Source of the DNA: Candidatus Opimibacter skivensis
Lineage (GTDB): Bacteria > Bacteroidota > Bacteroidia > Chitinophagales > Saprospiraceae
Length of the DNA stretch: 64,000 nucleotides
Reading direction: 5' to 3'
Assembly: GCA_016722045.1 (NCBI GenBank)
Contig: JADKGY010000032.1
Coordinates: 230,001-294,000 of the forward strand
Shown here in pieces: positions 52,293 through 60,307 of this stretch. Numbering within the stretch: position 1 is the stretch's first letter; each line of letters opens with the position of its first letter. The notes under the pieces are model-generated. The model was not told the DNA's origin. It made no database searches and was given only the letters and a program-made list of their open reading frames with translations. The translations under genes were made by a program, and so were the position numbers.

Positions 52293-53762
52293 TCAACCTC
52301 TTATACTAGCCAAAGGCATCGATCTGTCAATATCTCCAGCTAACACGGGTGACTGCTGATTGCCTGAATATTTGCGAACCTGGGCATATACATAGGTATA
52401 AAGCTCGTCCAGTGTCACTATTCGATCACCACTTGTATCCGCCTCCCCTTTAAGACCCTGGATGAGATAATAACTAAATATACCCTGTCTAAGTCCCTGG
52501 GATTCAAGAGAATATTCCTCGCTTTTGCTCGACAGAAGGAAGGCTGTACCCCCACCGCTGGCCGTGAGCTTTTTGTAAAACAAATCAACGGATTCAAACA
52601 TGGGGGTTTTGGCCGCCAGTAATGAGCCTGAATAACAAGCATCTGCAATGACGAGTTTTTGATGTGCCTGGCATGATTTCAGCCTGTTTTTAATATCCTC
52701 ATATTCGACCTTATTACTGTAGCCATCACTATTGGTCGGCACATAAAATCCCTGGAGTCCATGACCTGCCAGATAAACGAGAACCTCGTCTTCAGGACCA
52801 GCCATAGCCGTAATATCATCGAGGCTCTTGTATATATTTTCAGCTATTGCACTTTCATCAATGAGTAACCTGATGTGATCATCAGGGACTGCACCGCCTT
52901 CAGGACTCCGGAGGAAAGCATAAACTTTGTAAGCATCATCATCTGTATATTTCAATGACTCAAAAAACTCATACCGAGAGGCACCCACAATCAATGCATA
53001 AATATTGGCCCCTTCAGCATATGATTTTTTAGTAACTTTTGGAACATCAATATACTTGCCTTCCTTCCACTCACCTGACAGAGAAATCCCATTCGCATAG
53101 GTATACTTCCCGCGTCCGTTTGGTTTGCCATTGCTCCAATCACCATTATATAAATCTCCATTCACAAATTTGCATTCTCCTTCACCTTCAGGATATCCAT
53201 TAGAAAAAAAGCCGGTGTACGCTGAGCCATCATCAAAAATGAGCCGGCCTTTCCCGGATCCACAAGGCACTATATTGCAATCAGGTATATAATCTGAGGG
53301 TTCGTTTTTAGTGGTGAGAAGAAGTGTCCCGACAAAGCCATTCTCTGACCATTCACCAGATTGAAATTTACCATCTGATGAAAAATACCTGCCTTCACCC
53401 ATAGGCTGGCCATTGACCCAGTCTCCTTCGAAATACCCACCATGGGTATCTTCAACTTTGATTTTTCCATTGAGCTGGTTGTTATAGAAAATACCCTGGT
53501 AGCTAAGGCCATCTTTTGTCCTCAGAATACCCTCTCCTTCTCGTTTATTTAATTTCCAGTTGCCTGTATAAATATCACCATTGCTATAAGTCAGCGTGCC
53601 TGTTCCGCTAAGTCTTCCATAGATCATATGGCCTTCATATATAGCACCATTTTGAAATCTGAATTTACCAATGCCGTTATAGCAATTACCGGACAGACAT
53701 TGGGTGAAACCGACTTGAATAGAAATGCAAACGGAGATGAGCAAGAGACCTGTTCGTAACAT
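52293..53762 (-). CDS. Secreted MORN-repeat caspase-like peptidase (C14)
   Basis: A 489-residue exported protein. A signal peptide lies at about 1-20 ('GLLLISVCISIQVGFTQ'). Eight or nine MORN-type repeats run from about 28 to 235 (for example 'YEGHMIYGRLSGTGTLTYSN', 'YNGDWSNGKPNGRGKYTYAN'). A caspase-fold domain occupies about 250-480 with H334 in 'YLAGHGLQGF' and C376 in 'VIADACYSGSL', the catalytic dyad of C14 peptidases. It should act in the periplasm or outside the cell. MORN repeats may bind membranes or glycans. Upstream and downstream genes are unrelated housekeeping, so targets are unknown. Confidence 0.9.
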   Translation of the reverse strand: MLRTGLLLISVCISIQVGFTQCLSGNCYNGIGKFRFQNGAIYEGHMIYGRLSGTGTLTYSNGDIYTGNWKLNKREGEGILRTKDGLSYQGIFYNNQLNGKIKVEDTHGGYFEGDWVNGQPMGEGRYFSSDGKFQSGEWSENGFVGTLLLTTKNEPSDYIPDCNIVPCGSGKGRLIFDDGSAYTGFFSNGYPEGEGECKFVNGDLYNGDWSNGKPNGRGKYTYANGISLSGEWKEGKYIDVPKVTKKSYAEGANIYALIVGASRYEFFESLKYTDDDAYKVYAFLRSPEGGAVPDDHIRLLIDESAIAENIYKSLDDITAMAGPEDEVLVYLAGHGLQGFYVPTNSDGYSNKVEYEDIKNRLKSCQAHQKLVIADACYSGSLLAAKTPMFESVDLFYKKLTASGGGTAFLLSSKSEEYSLESQGLRQGIFSYYLIQGLKGEADTSGDRIVTLDELYTYVYAQVRKYSGNQQSPVLAGDIDRSMPLASIRG

Positions 53763-53836
53763 ATTGGCTGAGTTAGTAAGCTAAAATGAAATCAGAAGTA
53801 CAGGTCGCGAAATAGGTATGGATTGAAGGGAAATAA

Positions 53837-53864
53837 TTGATTTGATATATAAAACTTATTTTTA
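53837..53864 (+). promoter_or_regulatory. Candidate promoter for the DUF4920 gene
   Basis: TTG at 53837-53839, a 17-bp spacer, and TATTTTTA at 53857-53864 give a near match to TTG-N17-20-TAnnTTTG, 25 bp before the ATG. Confidence 0.4.
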
Positions 53865-53889
53865 CAGCCGTATAGTATATTAAACGCTT

Positions 53890-54372
53890 ATGAAAAATTG
53901 TCAATTCGCTTATTTCTCTTTATTTCTTTTTGTTGCATTTATTTCATGCAAATCAACTCCGGTAGCGGTAGGTGATACGTTTGGAGCAGGTGTATCCAAG
54001 CCAAATGAGTCTGTAGAATTTGCAGATGTCATCAAAAAGCTTGAAACTTCCGACTCCGTCAATGTCGTGATGAAAGCCAAAGTAAGTGAGGTATGCCAGG
54101 CAAAGGGTTGCTGGATGAATCTTGTGGATCCGGCTACGGCCTCTGATGAAAAGCTCATGGTCAAGTTTAAGGATTATGCATTCTTCGTACCAAAGGATAT
54201 CTCAGGCCGCGAAGTCATGGTGGAAGGAAAAGCCTATAAAGAAGTAACCTCTGTGGAAGAACTCCGTCACTATGCTGAAGATGCCGGTAAGAGTGCAGAG
54301 GAAATAGCCAAAATCACAGAACCTGTGTCAGAAAAGAAATTTATGGCTACTGGTGTAGTGCTGCTCAAGTAG
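53890..54372 (+). CDS. DUF4920 lipoprotein
   Basis: A 160-residue exported protein with lipobox 'FVAFISC' (C20). The DUF4920 core has 'VVMKAKVSEVCQAKGCWMNL', 'VKFKDYAFFVPKDISGREVM' and 'FMATGVVLLK' at the end. The paired cysteines around C-x4-GCW are conserved in the family and may bind metal or form a disulfide. Function unknown to me. A 29-G homopolymer lies 68 bp after its stop. Confidence 0.88.
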   Translation: MKNCQFAYFSLFLFVAFISCKSTPVAVGDTFGAGVSKPNESVEFADVIKKLETSDSVNVVMKAKVSEVCQAKGCWMNLVDPATASDEKLMVKFKDYAFFVPKDISGREVMVEGKAYKEVTSVEELRHYAEDAGKSAEEIAKITEPVSEKKFMATGVVLLK

Positions 54373-54376
54373 TGTG

Positions 54377-54417
54377 CTTCGACCTTCTCAACTCAGCCTC
54401 GTGCTACAGCTCAGCAA
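54377..54417. repeat. Dispersed repeat copy (see 15262-15302)
   Basis: CTTCGACCTTCTCAACTCAG then CCTCGTGCTACAGCTCAGCA, about 80 percent identical to the copy at 15262-15302. It begins 4 bp after the DUF4920 stop codon. Confidence 0.65.
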
Positions 54418-54437
54418 CCATAGGAGAGGAAAGGGAG

Positions 54438-54493
<56 letters not shown>

Positions 54494-54511
54494 AATTTAA
54501 ATATTTAGGGT

Positions 54512-55606
54512 CTATTTTAATCCAAGCTTGTCGATTATCAATTGAATGTCGACATGCTCACCTACGAGTTCAATTGCCCGTCGCACTTTCCATGGTGTAT
54601 TACGGTTGATCTTTACTTCAATCTTACTGATCTGGAGAACGGATCCATACGTATCTAACTCGGTTCTGATCATCGGTATCTTATGCTTCAGGATATAATC
54701 AATAGAGCGTGGTTCCGGTGTACCCTGGCCGGTGAGCACGATTCCGGACAGAGGTGATTTATTTTTTCGCAGGACTTTCATGATCATGTTGATTTTATCA
54801 AGTGCCGGTTCGAGTTGACGAACAGCGGCGACCAGAAGAACATTGTCAAATGCTTTCAACTCCTGTGTATCCAAAAGGGAGCCAGCGACAATATCCTCAA
54901 TTTTGTTGTCAAGGTATTCGGGATTATGTGTCGTTAAGCCGGAGATGGAATCCGCAATTGTCCTCATGACCGGATAAGCGAGACTCTTTTCGTAGGGAAT
55001 AATGCCCAGAATAGGAATACCGTGAGGTGTAAGCCATTTACTAAGATAGTGATGTATCCGGTCCATCTTTTCAGGAATCACTTTATTGACGATGACGCCA
55101 AGAATATGTACTCCTTCTTCACGAAACAGTGCAAGATTCATGTTGAGTGCATCGATTGTGCTCCCGATTCCACCTTCCACGACCATGATCACAGGTGCAT
55201 TGACCAGTTTTGCAACGTGCGCATTGGACATTCCGACGATACTCCCAACCCCCGGATGACCAGTACCTTCGAAAATGACAATATCATGCGTCCTGCCCAG
55301 TTGATGAGCTGCTGAAAGGATGTCCTCCCTGAAATTAAATTCTTCCGGACTGTCCAGATAGCGGGTTGTCGCACCTGGTCCCAGGATGATGGGACTGTGA
55401 AGTTCAGGTTCAATGTCAAAGTGAATCAGATCGGCAAACAACACTGTATCCTTATCCACTCTTTGATTCTCCTCAAGTGATTTTTGACCTACAGGCTTAC
55501 AATATCCGACCTGGTATTTTTTGCGCATCAATGCAGAAACCAATCCAAGGGTACAGGTTGTCTTGCCTACATGCTGATTGGAGGCGGCCATATAAATACT
55601 TTTCAT
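54512..55606 (-). CDS. BioD-like AAA ATPase with DRTGG domain (phosphotransacetylase N-terminal type)
   Basis: A 364-residue protein. A dethiobiotin-synthetase-like P-loop domain opens with 'MAASNQHVGKTTCTLGLVSA', followed by 'IFEGTGHPGVGSIVGMSNAH' and 'MVVEGGIGSTIDALNMNLAL'. A DRTGG domain covers about 225-330 ('LSGIVLTGQGTPEPRSIDY'). This architecture occurs alone or as the N-terminal part of long Pta enzymes, where it is regulatory; the transacetylase domain is absent. It lies 21 bp after panC on the same strand. Whether it is linked to CoA metabolism is inference. Confidence 0.85.
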   Translation of the reverse strand: MKSIYMAASNQHVGKTTCTLGLVSALMRKKYQVGYCKPVGQKSLEENQRVDKDTVLFADLIHFDIEPELHSPIILGPGATTRYLDSPEEFNFREDILSAAHQLGRTHDIVIFEGTGHPGVGSIVGMSNAHVAKLVNAPVIMVVEGGIGSTIDALNMNLALFREEGVHILGVIVNKVIPEKMDRIHHYLSKWLTPHGIPILGIIPYEKSLAYPVMRTIADSISGLTTHNPEYLDNKIEDIVAGSLLDTQELKAFDNVLLVAAVRQLEPALDKINMIMKVLRKNKSPLSGIVLTGQGTPEPRSIDYILKHKIPMIRTELDTYGSVLQISKIEVKINRNTPWKVRRAIELVGEHVDIQLIIDKLGLK

Positions 55607-55627
55607 TCTTAAAAAGATTCAGTCTGC

Positions 55628-56485
55628 TTATTCATTTTTAGTCCATATCAGATTATCAATTAATCTAACGCCTTCTACACTGACAGCGCAACATGCAACT
55701 ACGAACCGGGAATCTTTTTTGTTCCCAATATCTGCAAGGGTTGTGCCATCAACTATTGAAAAATATTCCGGTTTGAAATCTTTGCGGGTCAATGTTTCCA
55801 TTGCCCTTTGTTTGATTTCTTCTATAGGAATATCATTTTCAAAACTTTTCTGACTTTCAGTTAGGGTGGCGTAGATGAGTGCAGCATCAATTCTAGCCTG
55901 TGGACTTAACCTTAAGTTTCGCGAACTCATCGCCAGACCATTTGGCTCTCTCAATGTCGGGCACATGATAAGTCTTGCTTGTAAATGTTGATCAGCGATT
56001 AATTTTTTTACGATGGCTACCTGTTGAAAATCTTTTTGCCCCATATACAACCTATCAGGTTCTATGATTGTAAGTAATCTGTACATCACTTCAGCTACTC
56101 CGGCGAAATGTCCCGGTCTGAATTTTCCTTCCATCACAGATCCGAGGAGCCCCGGATCAAAATCCAAATTCAGCTTTTGATCAGCAGGATAAATTTCTTC
56201 TACCTCAGGCAGGAATAAAACGTCTATTTCATTTTTAAGCAGCAAATGCAAATCATTTTCAATCGGCCTTGGATATTTGATGAGATCCTGCGGGTCATTA
56301 AACTGCCTGGGATTGACAAAAATGGACACGATAGTAATATCACATTCATCCTTGCTCCCTTCAGTAAGAGAAATATGGCCCTGATGCAATGCACCCATAG
56401 TAGGAACGAAGCCAATATGAAGTCCTTCATTCCTACGGGCTTTTATCCAGTCCTGCAGTTGAAAGACTTTCCTGAATATAATCAT
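55628..56485 (-). CDS. panC: Pantothenate synthetase (pantoate--beta-alanine ligase)
   Basis: A 285-residue PanC joining pantoate and beta-alanine with ATP, in CoA synthesis. 'GFVPTMGALHQGHISLTEGS' holds the ATP-binding HxGH-type motif (here HQGH), with 'YMGQKDFQQVAIVKKLI' and 'NGLAMSSRNLRLSP'. Full length. It diverges from panD across 318 bp (56486-56803), which shows AT-rich sequence without a clear promoter box. Confidence 0.96.
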   Translation of the reverse strand: MIIFRKVFQLQDWIKARRNEGLHIGFVPTMGALHQGHISLTEGSKDECDITIVSIFVNPRQFNDPQDLIKYPRPIENDLHLLLKNEIDVLFLPEVEEIYPADQKLNLDFDPGLLGSVMEGKFRPGHFAGVAEVMYRLLTIIEPDRLYMGQKDFQQVAIVKKLIADQHLQARLIMCPTLREPNGLAMSSRNLRLSPQARIDAALIYATLTESQKSFENDIPIEEIKQRAMETLTRKDFKPEYFSIVDGTTLADIGNKKDSRFVVACCAVSVEGVRLIDNLIWTKNE

Positions 56486-56803
56486 GGTGACAGTTTGCGA
56501 TGATCTGTTAACTAATTGGGTGCATAAAGATGCAAATCAAATGATTCTGAAGGAAGATCATTTTAATTATTGAGAATGCTGATATCGGGAAATTGAGGGC
56601 CATTTTCGTACAGTTCTTCCTTAAACCTAAATATAAATAGACATATAAGTGCAAAATTCTGAACAGTTAGCCGTTGAGCCCGTTAATGAATTGAATATGT
56701 ATTGTCCTGAATATGGAGGAGATGGCTTGTGGGGATGGGGTATATGCCTCAGAATATCAGTGGAACCATTTTCATTAACGGGAAAACCATACTTTTGAAT
56801 CCC

Positions 56804-57154
56804 ATGTTTTTAAAAGTAGTCAAATCAAAAATTCACAGAGCAGTAGTAACGGAAGCGAATCTCAACTATGTAGGGAGCATTACTATTGATGAGGCACTGA
56901 TGGAGGCCAGCGGTCTGATAGAAGGTGAATTTGTCCAGGTGGTAAACAATAATAATGGTGAACGATTAGAAACCTATGTCATCAAGGGTGAGCGTCATGC
57001 CGGACAGATATGTCTAAATGGAGCTGCTGCAAGAAAAGTACATGTGGGTGACATTGTGATCATCATGGCATATGCTTTGATGACTCCAGAAGAAGCTAAA
57101 GATTTTAAAGCCCTGACCATCTTTCCTGACCAAAATAATAAGATCAAATTTTAA
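56804..57154 (+). CDS. panD: Aspartate 1-decarboxylase
   Basis: A 116-residue pyruvoyl enzyme making beta-alanine. 'KSKIHRAVVTEANLNYVGSI' carries the self-cleavage site G24-S25, which generates the pyruvoyl cofactor from Ser25, and 'GERHAGQICLNGAAARKVH' is typical. The ATG at 56804 gives the normal N-terminus and length; a longer in-frame ATG at 56729 is not supported. It is followed after 3 bp by the flippase-like gene. Confidence 0.95.
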   Translation: MFLKVVKSKIHRAVVTEANLNYVGSITIDEALMEASGLIEGEFVQVVNNNNGERLETYVIKGERHAGQICLNGAAARKVHVGDIVIIMAYALMTPEEAKDFKALTIFPDQNNKIKF

Positions 57155-57157
57155 TCT

Positions 57158-58234
57158 GTGGCCATACCGAAGAGCATAAATAAATTATTACAATTCATCC
57201 TCTTCACAGGAATTGGGGTGTTGATCTTATTTCTTTTGTATAGGAGTCAGAATGCAGCCTATGTGGCTGATTGTGCATTAAAAGGAATTCCAAAAGAAAG
57301 TTGCAGTCTATTAGCAAAATTAAAGACTGATTTTTCAGAAGCGAATTATTGGTGGATTGCGGTGATTGTATTTGCTTATCTGTTTAGCAATCTGATCCGG
57401 GCGCACCGATGGCTGATGTTGATCAAAACACTGGGGAGAAAAGGGAGCATTGTCAATGCGTTTTTCACGATCATGGTTGGTTATTTCGCCAATATGGGAC
57501 TTCCGCGTGTAGGCGAAGTAGTTCGTGCAGGACTTTTCGCGCGTTATGAAGGTATCGGAGCTGAGAAAGTGATGGGTACTATCGTTGTAGACAGGATACT
57601 GGATTTACTCAGTTTGCTATTTGCAATTATCCTTGTACTTGTGCTTCAGGGAAATGTGCTGTATAACTATTTCGATGACAAAATCGGTAATTCTATTTTT
57701 GGTAAAAGCTGGTTGTATATCGTTTTCACGCTTGTCATTTTAGCCCTGTTCCTTGCGTATTGGTATAGAAGTATCATCAAACGATGGAGCTTATATCAAC
57801 GCATTCATCATCTAGTCGAGGGATTCCGTGACGGACTCAGAAGTCTTCGCAGAGTTGAGCAACCCTGGTTTCTTCTTCTTGATACCATTGTCATCTGGTT
57901 GATGTATTATTTAATGATGTTTCTTGCCTTCAGATCATTCGGACCTACCATACACCTGGGAGCTATGGCAGGACTCATGGTTTTTGTTTTTGGTGGTCTC
58001 GGTGTTGTGTTCCCGTCTCCGGGAGGCATGGGTACTTTCCATGTGATGGTGATTTCAGCATTAGCGATATATGGTATCCATGGTGATGATGCGTTTTCTT
58101 TTGCCAATATTCAGTTTTTTTCAATTCAACTATTTGGCACATTGCTGTTTGGCATCATCGGAATGATCGTGCTTCCACTTTTTAATAAAAAAGATAAACA
58201 ACATGTCACCTATTATCCCCCCGGCAGGAAGTAA
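57158..58234 (+). CDS. Flippase-like membrane protein (lysylphosphatidylglycerol synthase TM / UPF0104 family)
   Basis: A 358-residue inner-membrane protein with about 8 helices starting from GTG at 57158. 'IVNAFFTIMVGYFANMGLPR' followed by VGEVVRAGLFARYEGI is the characteristic motif of this family, with 'GGLGVVFPSPGGMGTFHVMV' near the C-terminus. Related proteins move or help transfer lipids such as aminoacyl-phosphatidylglycerol. Its position directly after panD is common in Bacteroidota. The end overlaps rfaE2 by 32 bp. Confidence 0.9.
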   Translation: MAIPKSINKLLQFILFTGIGVLILFLLYRSQNAAYVADCALKGIPKESCSLLAKLKTDFSEANYWWIAVIVFAYLFSNLIRAHRWLMLIKTLGRKGSIVNAFFTIMVGYFANMGLPRVGEVVRAGLFARYEGIGAEKVMGTIVVDRILDLLSLLFAIILVLVLQGNVLYNYFDDKIGNSIFGKSWLYIVFTLVILALFLAYWYRSIIKRWSLYQRIHHLVEGFRDGLRSLRRVEQPWFLLLDTIVIWLMYYLMMFLAFRSFGPTIHLGAMAGLMVFVFGGLGVVFPSPGGMGTFHVMVISALAIYGIHGDDAFSFANIQFFSIQLFGTLLFGIIGMIVLPLFNKKDKQHVTYYPPGRK

Positions 58235-58718
58235 GATATTCGACATTGAGCGGATGAAAAAGCTATGCGAAACCTGGCACGAAAAGGGTGAAACAATAGT
58301 TTTTACAAACGGATGTTTTGATATCCTTCATGCAGGCCATATCAAATACCTGGAAACCGCAACACAACTGGGGGATCATCTTATCATTGCTGTGAACAGT
58401 GATGAATCCGTAAAAAAGCTAAAAGGTGAATCACGTCCGATTAATATTTTATCCAGCAGGCTTTACTTACTCGGCTCACTAAGCTGTGTAGATGCCGTAT
58501 TTCCATTTACAGAAGAAACACCATTAGAGGTTATTAAATTATTAAAGCCGGATGTGCTGGTAAAAGGAGGAGATTATAAAATTGAAAATATTGTTGGCGC
58601 CAGGGAGGTAATGTCATGGGATGGTTGTGTCGAAGTCATACCCTACGTTGATGGATTCAGCACAACAAATCTTGAAAGCAAAATCCTGCAGCTACATAAA
58701 GTATCCAAAAAAGACTAA
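58203..58718 (+). CDS. rfaE2: D-glycero-beta-D-manno-heptose 1-phosphate adenylyltransferase-like
   Basis: A 171-residue cytidylyltransferase-superfamily enzyme. 'VFTNGCFDILHAGHIKYLET' holds the nucleotide HAGH motif, and 'LLKPDVLVKGGDYKIENIVG' is the RfaE C-domain signature. It would activate heptose-1-phosphate to ADP-heptose for lipopolysaccharide core. The kinase half (RfaE1) is not fused and not in the window. The start at 58203 overlaps the flippase-like gene; a later ATG at 58254 is also possible. Confidence 0.92.
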   Translation: MSPIIPPAGSKIFDIERMKKLCETWHEKGETIVFTNGCFDILHAGHIKYLETATQLGDHLIIAVNSDESVKKLKGESRPINILSSRLYLLGSLSCVDAVFPFTEETPLEVIKLLKPDVLVKGGDYKIENIVGAREVMSWDGCVEVIPYVDGFSTTNLESKILQLHKVSKKD

Positions 58719-59518
58719 TGACTACACCGGCTTCTGAACTTATTCAATATCTCGAATCTGTAGCACCACTCCATCTTCAGGAGAAGTATGACAATAGCGG
58801 ATTGCTGGTAGGTTCTTCGTCGGCTGATGTCAAAGGGGTATTGATATGTCTCGATTGTACAGAAGATGTTCTGGATGAAGCCGTGCAAAAGGGGTGTAAT
58901 GTGGTGATCTCTCATCACCCGGCTATTTTTTACGGATTGAAACAAATCACCGGGACTAGTCTGACTGAACGTTTAGTCATAAAAGCTATAAAGGAGGATT
59001 TGATTTTATACGCGATCCATACCAATCTTGATAATATTTTGCAGAATGGTGTGAATGAACGGATCGCAAAACAATTGGATTTAAACGTTGAAGGTATTCT
59101 GCGGCCGATCTCTACCGGAACTAATGAGATTTGTGGGGCAGGGATCATTGGTGCCTATTCCAGTCCTAAAACAGAATCTGAATTCCTCGGGCTTTTAAAA
59201 GCCAGGATGAAAACGGGGGTGATAAGGCACTCAAAATTACTCGGTAGGCCTCTTCAGAGGGTGGCCGTGTGCGGAGGATCAGGAAGTTTTCTTCTTGAGG
59301 ACGCCATACGTGAAGGTGCCCAGGTTTTCGTCACAGCGGACTATAAATACCATGGATTTTTTGATGCAGATGACAAGCTAATCATCTGTGATATAGGACA
59401 TTATGAAAGTGAGCAATATACGATAAACGTGTTGCACGAACTGATTTCAAGTAAATTTGCTACTTTTGCCGCCCATTGTACCCAATTAAACACTAACCCC
59501 GTCCATTATTTCACCTGA
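58718..59518 (+). CDS. Nif3-like dinuclear metal centre protein
   Basis: A 266-residue member of the Nif3/YbgI/DUF34 family. 'LQEKYDNSGLLVGSS', metal-ligand histidines in 'VVISHHPAIFYGLKQI', 'IHTNLDNILQNGVN' and 'GHYESEQYTINVLHELI' fit the hexameric di-metal fold. Proposed roles include metal storage and GTP cyclohydrolase I-like activity; none is settled. It overlaps rfaE2 by one base (TAATG) and precedes the zinc ribbon gene by 15 bp, a partnership that recurs in many genomes. Confidence 0.93.
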   Translation: MTTPASELIQYLESVAPLHLQEKYDNSGLLVGSSSADVKGVLICLDCTEDVLDEAVQKGCNVVISHHPAIFYGLKQITGTSLTERLVIKAIKEDLILYAIHTNLDNILQNGVNERIAKQLDLNVEGILRPISTGTNEICGAGIIGAYSSPKTESEFLGLLKARMKTGVIRHSKLLGRPLQRVAVCGGSGSFLLEDAIREGAQVFVTADYKYHGFFDADDKLIICDIGHYESEQYTINVLHELISSKFATFAAHCTQLNTNPVHYFT

Positions 59519-59533
59519 TTCTCTTTAAAACTT

Positions 59534-60289
59534 ATGGCTAAAGCAACCGAAATCAGTGTAGAGGAAAAATTAAGACAACTCTACGCTCTACAAAAAGCTG
59601 ATACAAAGATTGATGAAATTGAAATTCTCAAGGGAGAACTTCCTATCGAAGTGAGTGATCTTGAAGATGAAATCACAGGACTTGAAACAAGACTCAAGAA
59701 CCTTAACGAAACTGCAAAAGACATAGAGAAAGAAGGCCAGAAATTTCTGACCCGCATATCTGAAGGTGAAGCACTCATCAAGAAATACACAAAACAACTT
59801 GATGACGTCAAAAACAACCGCGAATTCGATGCATTGTCCAAGGAGCTTGAAATGCAAAAGCTTGAGATCCAGTTGGCAGAAAAGAAAGCGCGTGAAAATG
59901 CTGAAAAGGTGAATGCGAAGAACGCAGTCATCAAAGAAGTAAAAGATAAGTATAAAGCCAAAAAAGCAAATCTTGATCTCAAAAAAGATGAGCTTAAATC
60001 GATTGTTGCCAAAACAGAAAAAGACGAGAAGGCACTTCGGAAAATTGCTGCAACTGCTGAAGCTGTGATCGATCCCCGACTGCTCAATGCATACCACCGT
60101 ATCCGAAATAACTATAGAAACGGATTGGCCCTTGTCGCTATTGAAAGGGATTCCTGTGGCGGATGTTTCAATCAGATACCACCGCAAATACAACTTGAAG
60201 TTTCTCAACGTAAGAAGATCATCGCGTGTGAACACTGCGGACGCATTCTCGTTGACAATGAGATTGCCGGGGTTACTGTTGAAGCATAA
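59534..60289 (+). CDS. Coiled-coil C4 zinc-ribbon protein (CT398/CdsZ-like)
   Basis: A 251-residue protein with a long antiparallel coiled coil (about 40-175) and a C-terminal zinc ribbon formed by C208-G-G-C211 and C232-E-H-C235. The family, which includes Chlamydia CT398, is found next to Nif3-like genes throughout bacteria. It has been proposed to bind RNA, RNA polymerase or secretion proteins. Two long antisense frames (168 and 215 codons) over this gene are shadows of its repetitive Lys/Glu codons. Confidence 0.92.
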   Translation: MAKATEISVEEKLRQLYALQKADTKIDEIEILKGELPIEVSDLEDEITGLETRLKNLNETAKDIEKEGQKFLTRISEGEALIKKYTKQLDDVKNNREFDALSKELEMQKLEIQLAEKKARENAEKVNAKNAVIKEVKDKYKAKKANLDLKKDELKSIVAKTEKDEKALRKIAATAEAVIDPRLLNAYHRIRNNYRNGLALVAIERDSCGGCFNQIPPQIQLEVSQRKKIIACEHCGRILVDNEIAGVTVEA

Positions 60290-60307
60290 CTAAAACTTCT
60301 TGTTTCT

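Noticed and set aside
51988..52359. 123-codon plus-strand frame with Lys/Glu/Ala repeats
   Set aside because: It covers the rpsF promoter, a purine tandem array and the end of the MORN-caspase gene; it is a repeat by-product.
59581..60235. Antisense frames of 168 and 215 codons opposite the zinc ribbon gene
   Set aside because: They result from skewed Lys/Glu codons in the coiled coil of the real gene, which has clear zinc-ribbon motifs and operon context.
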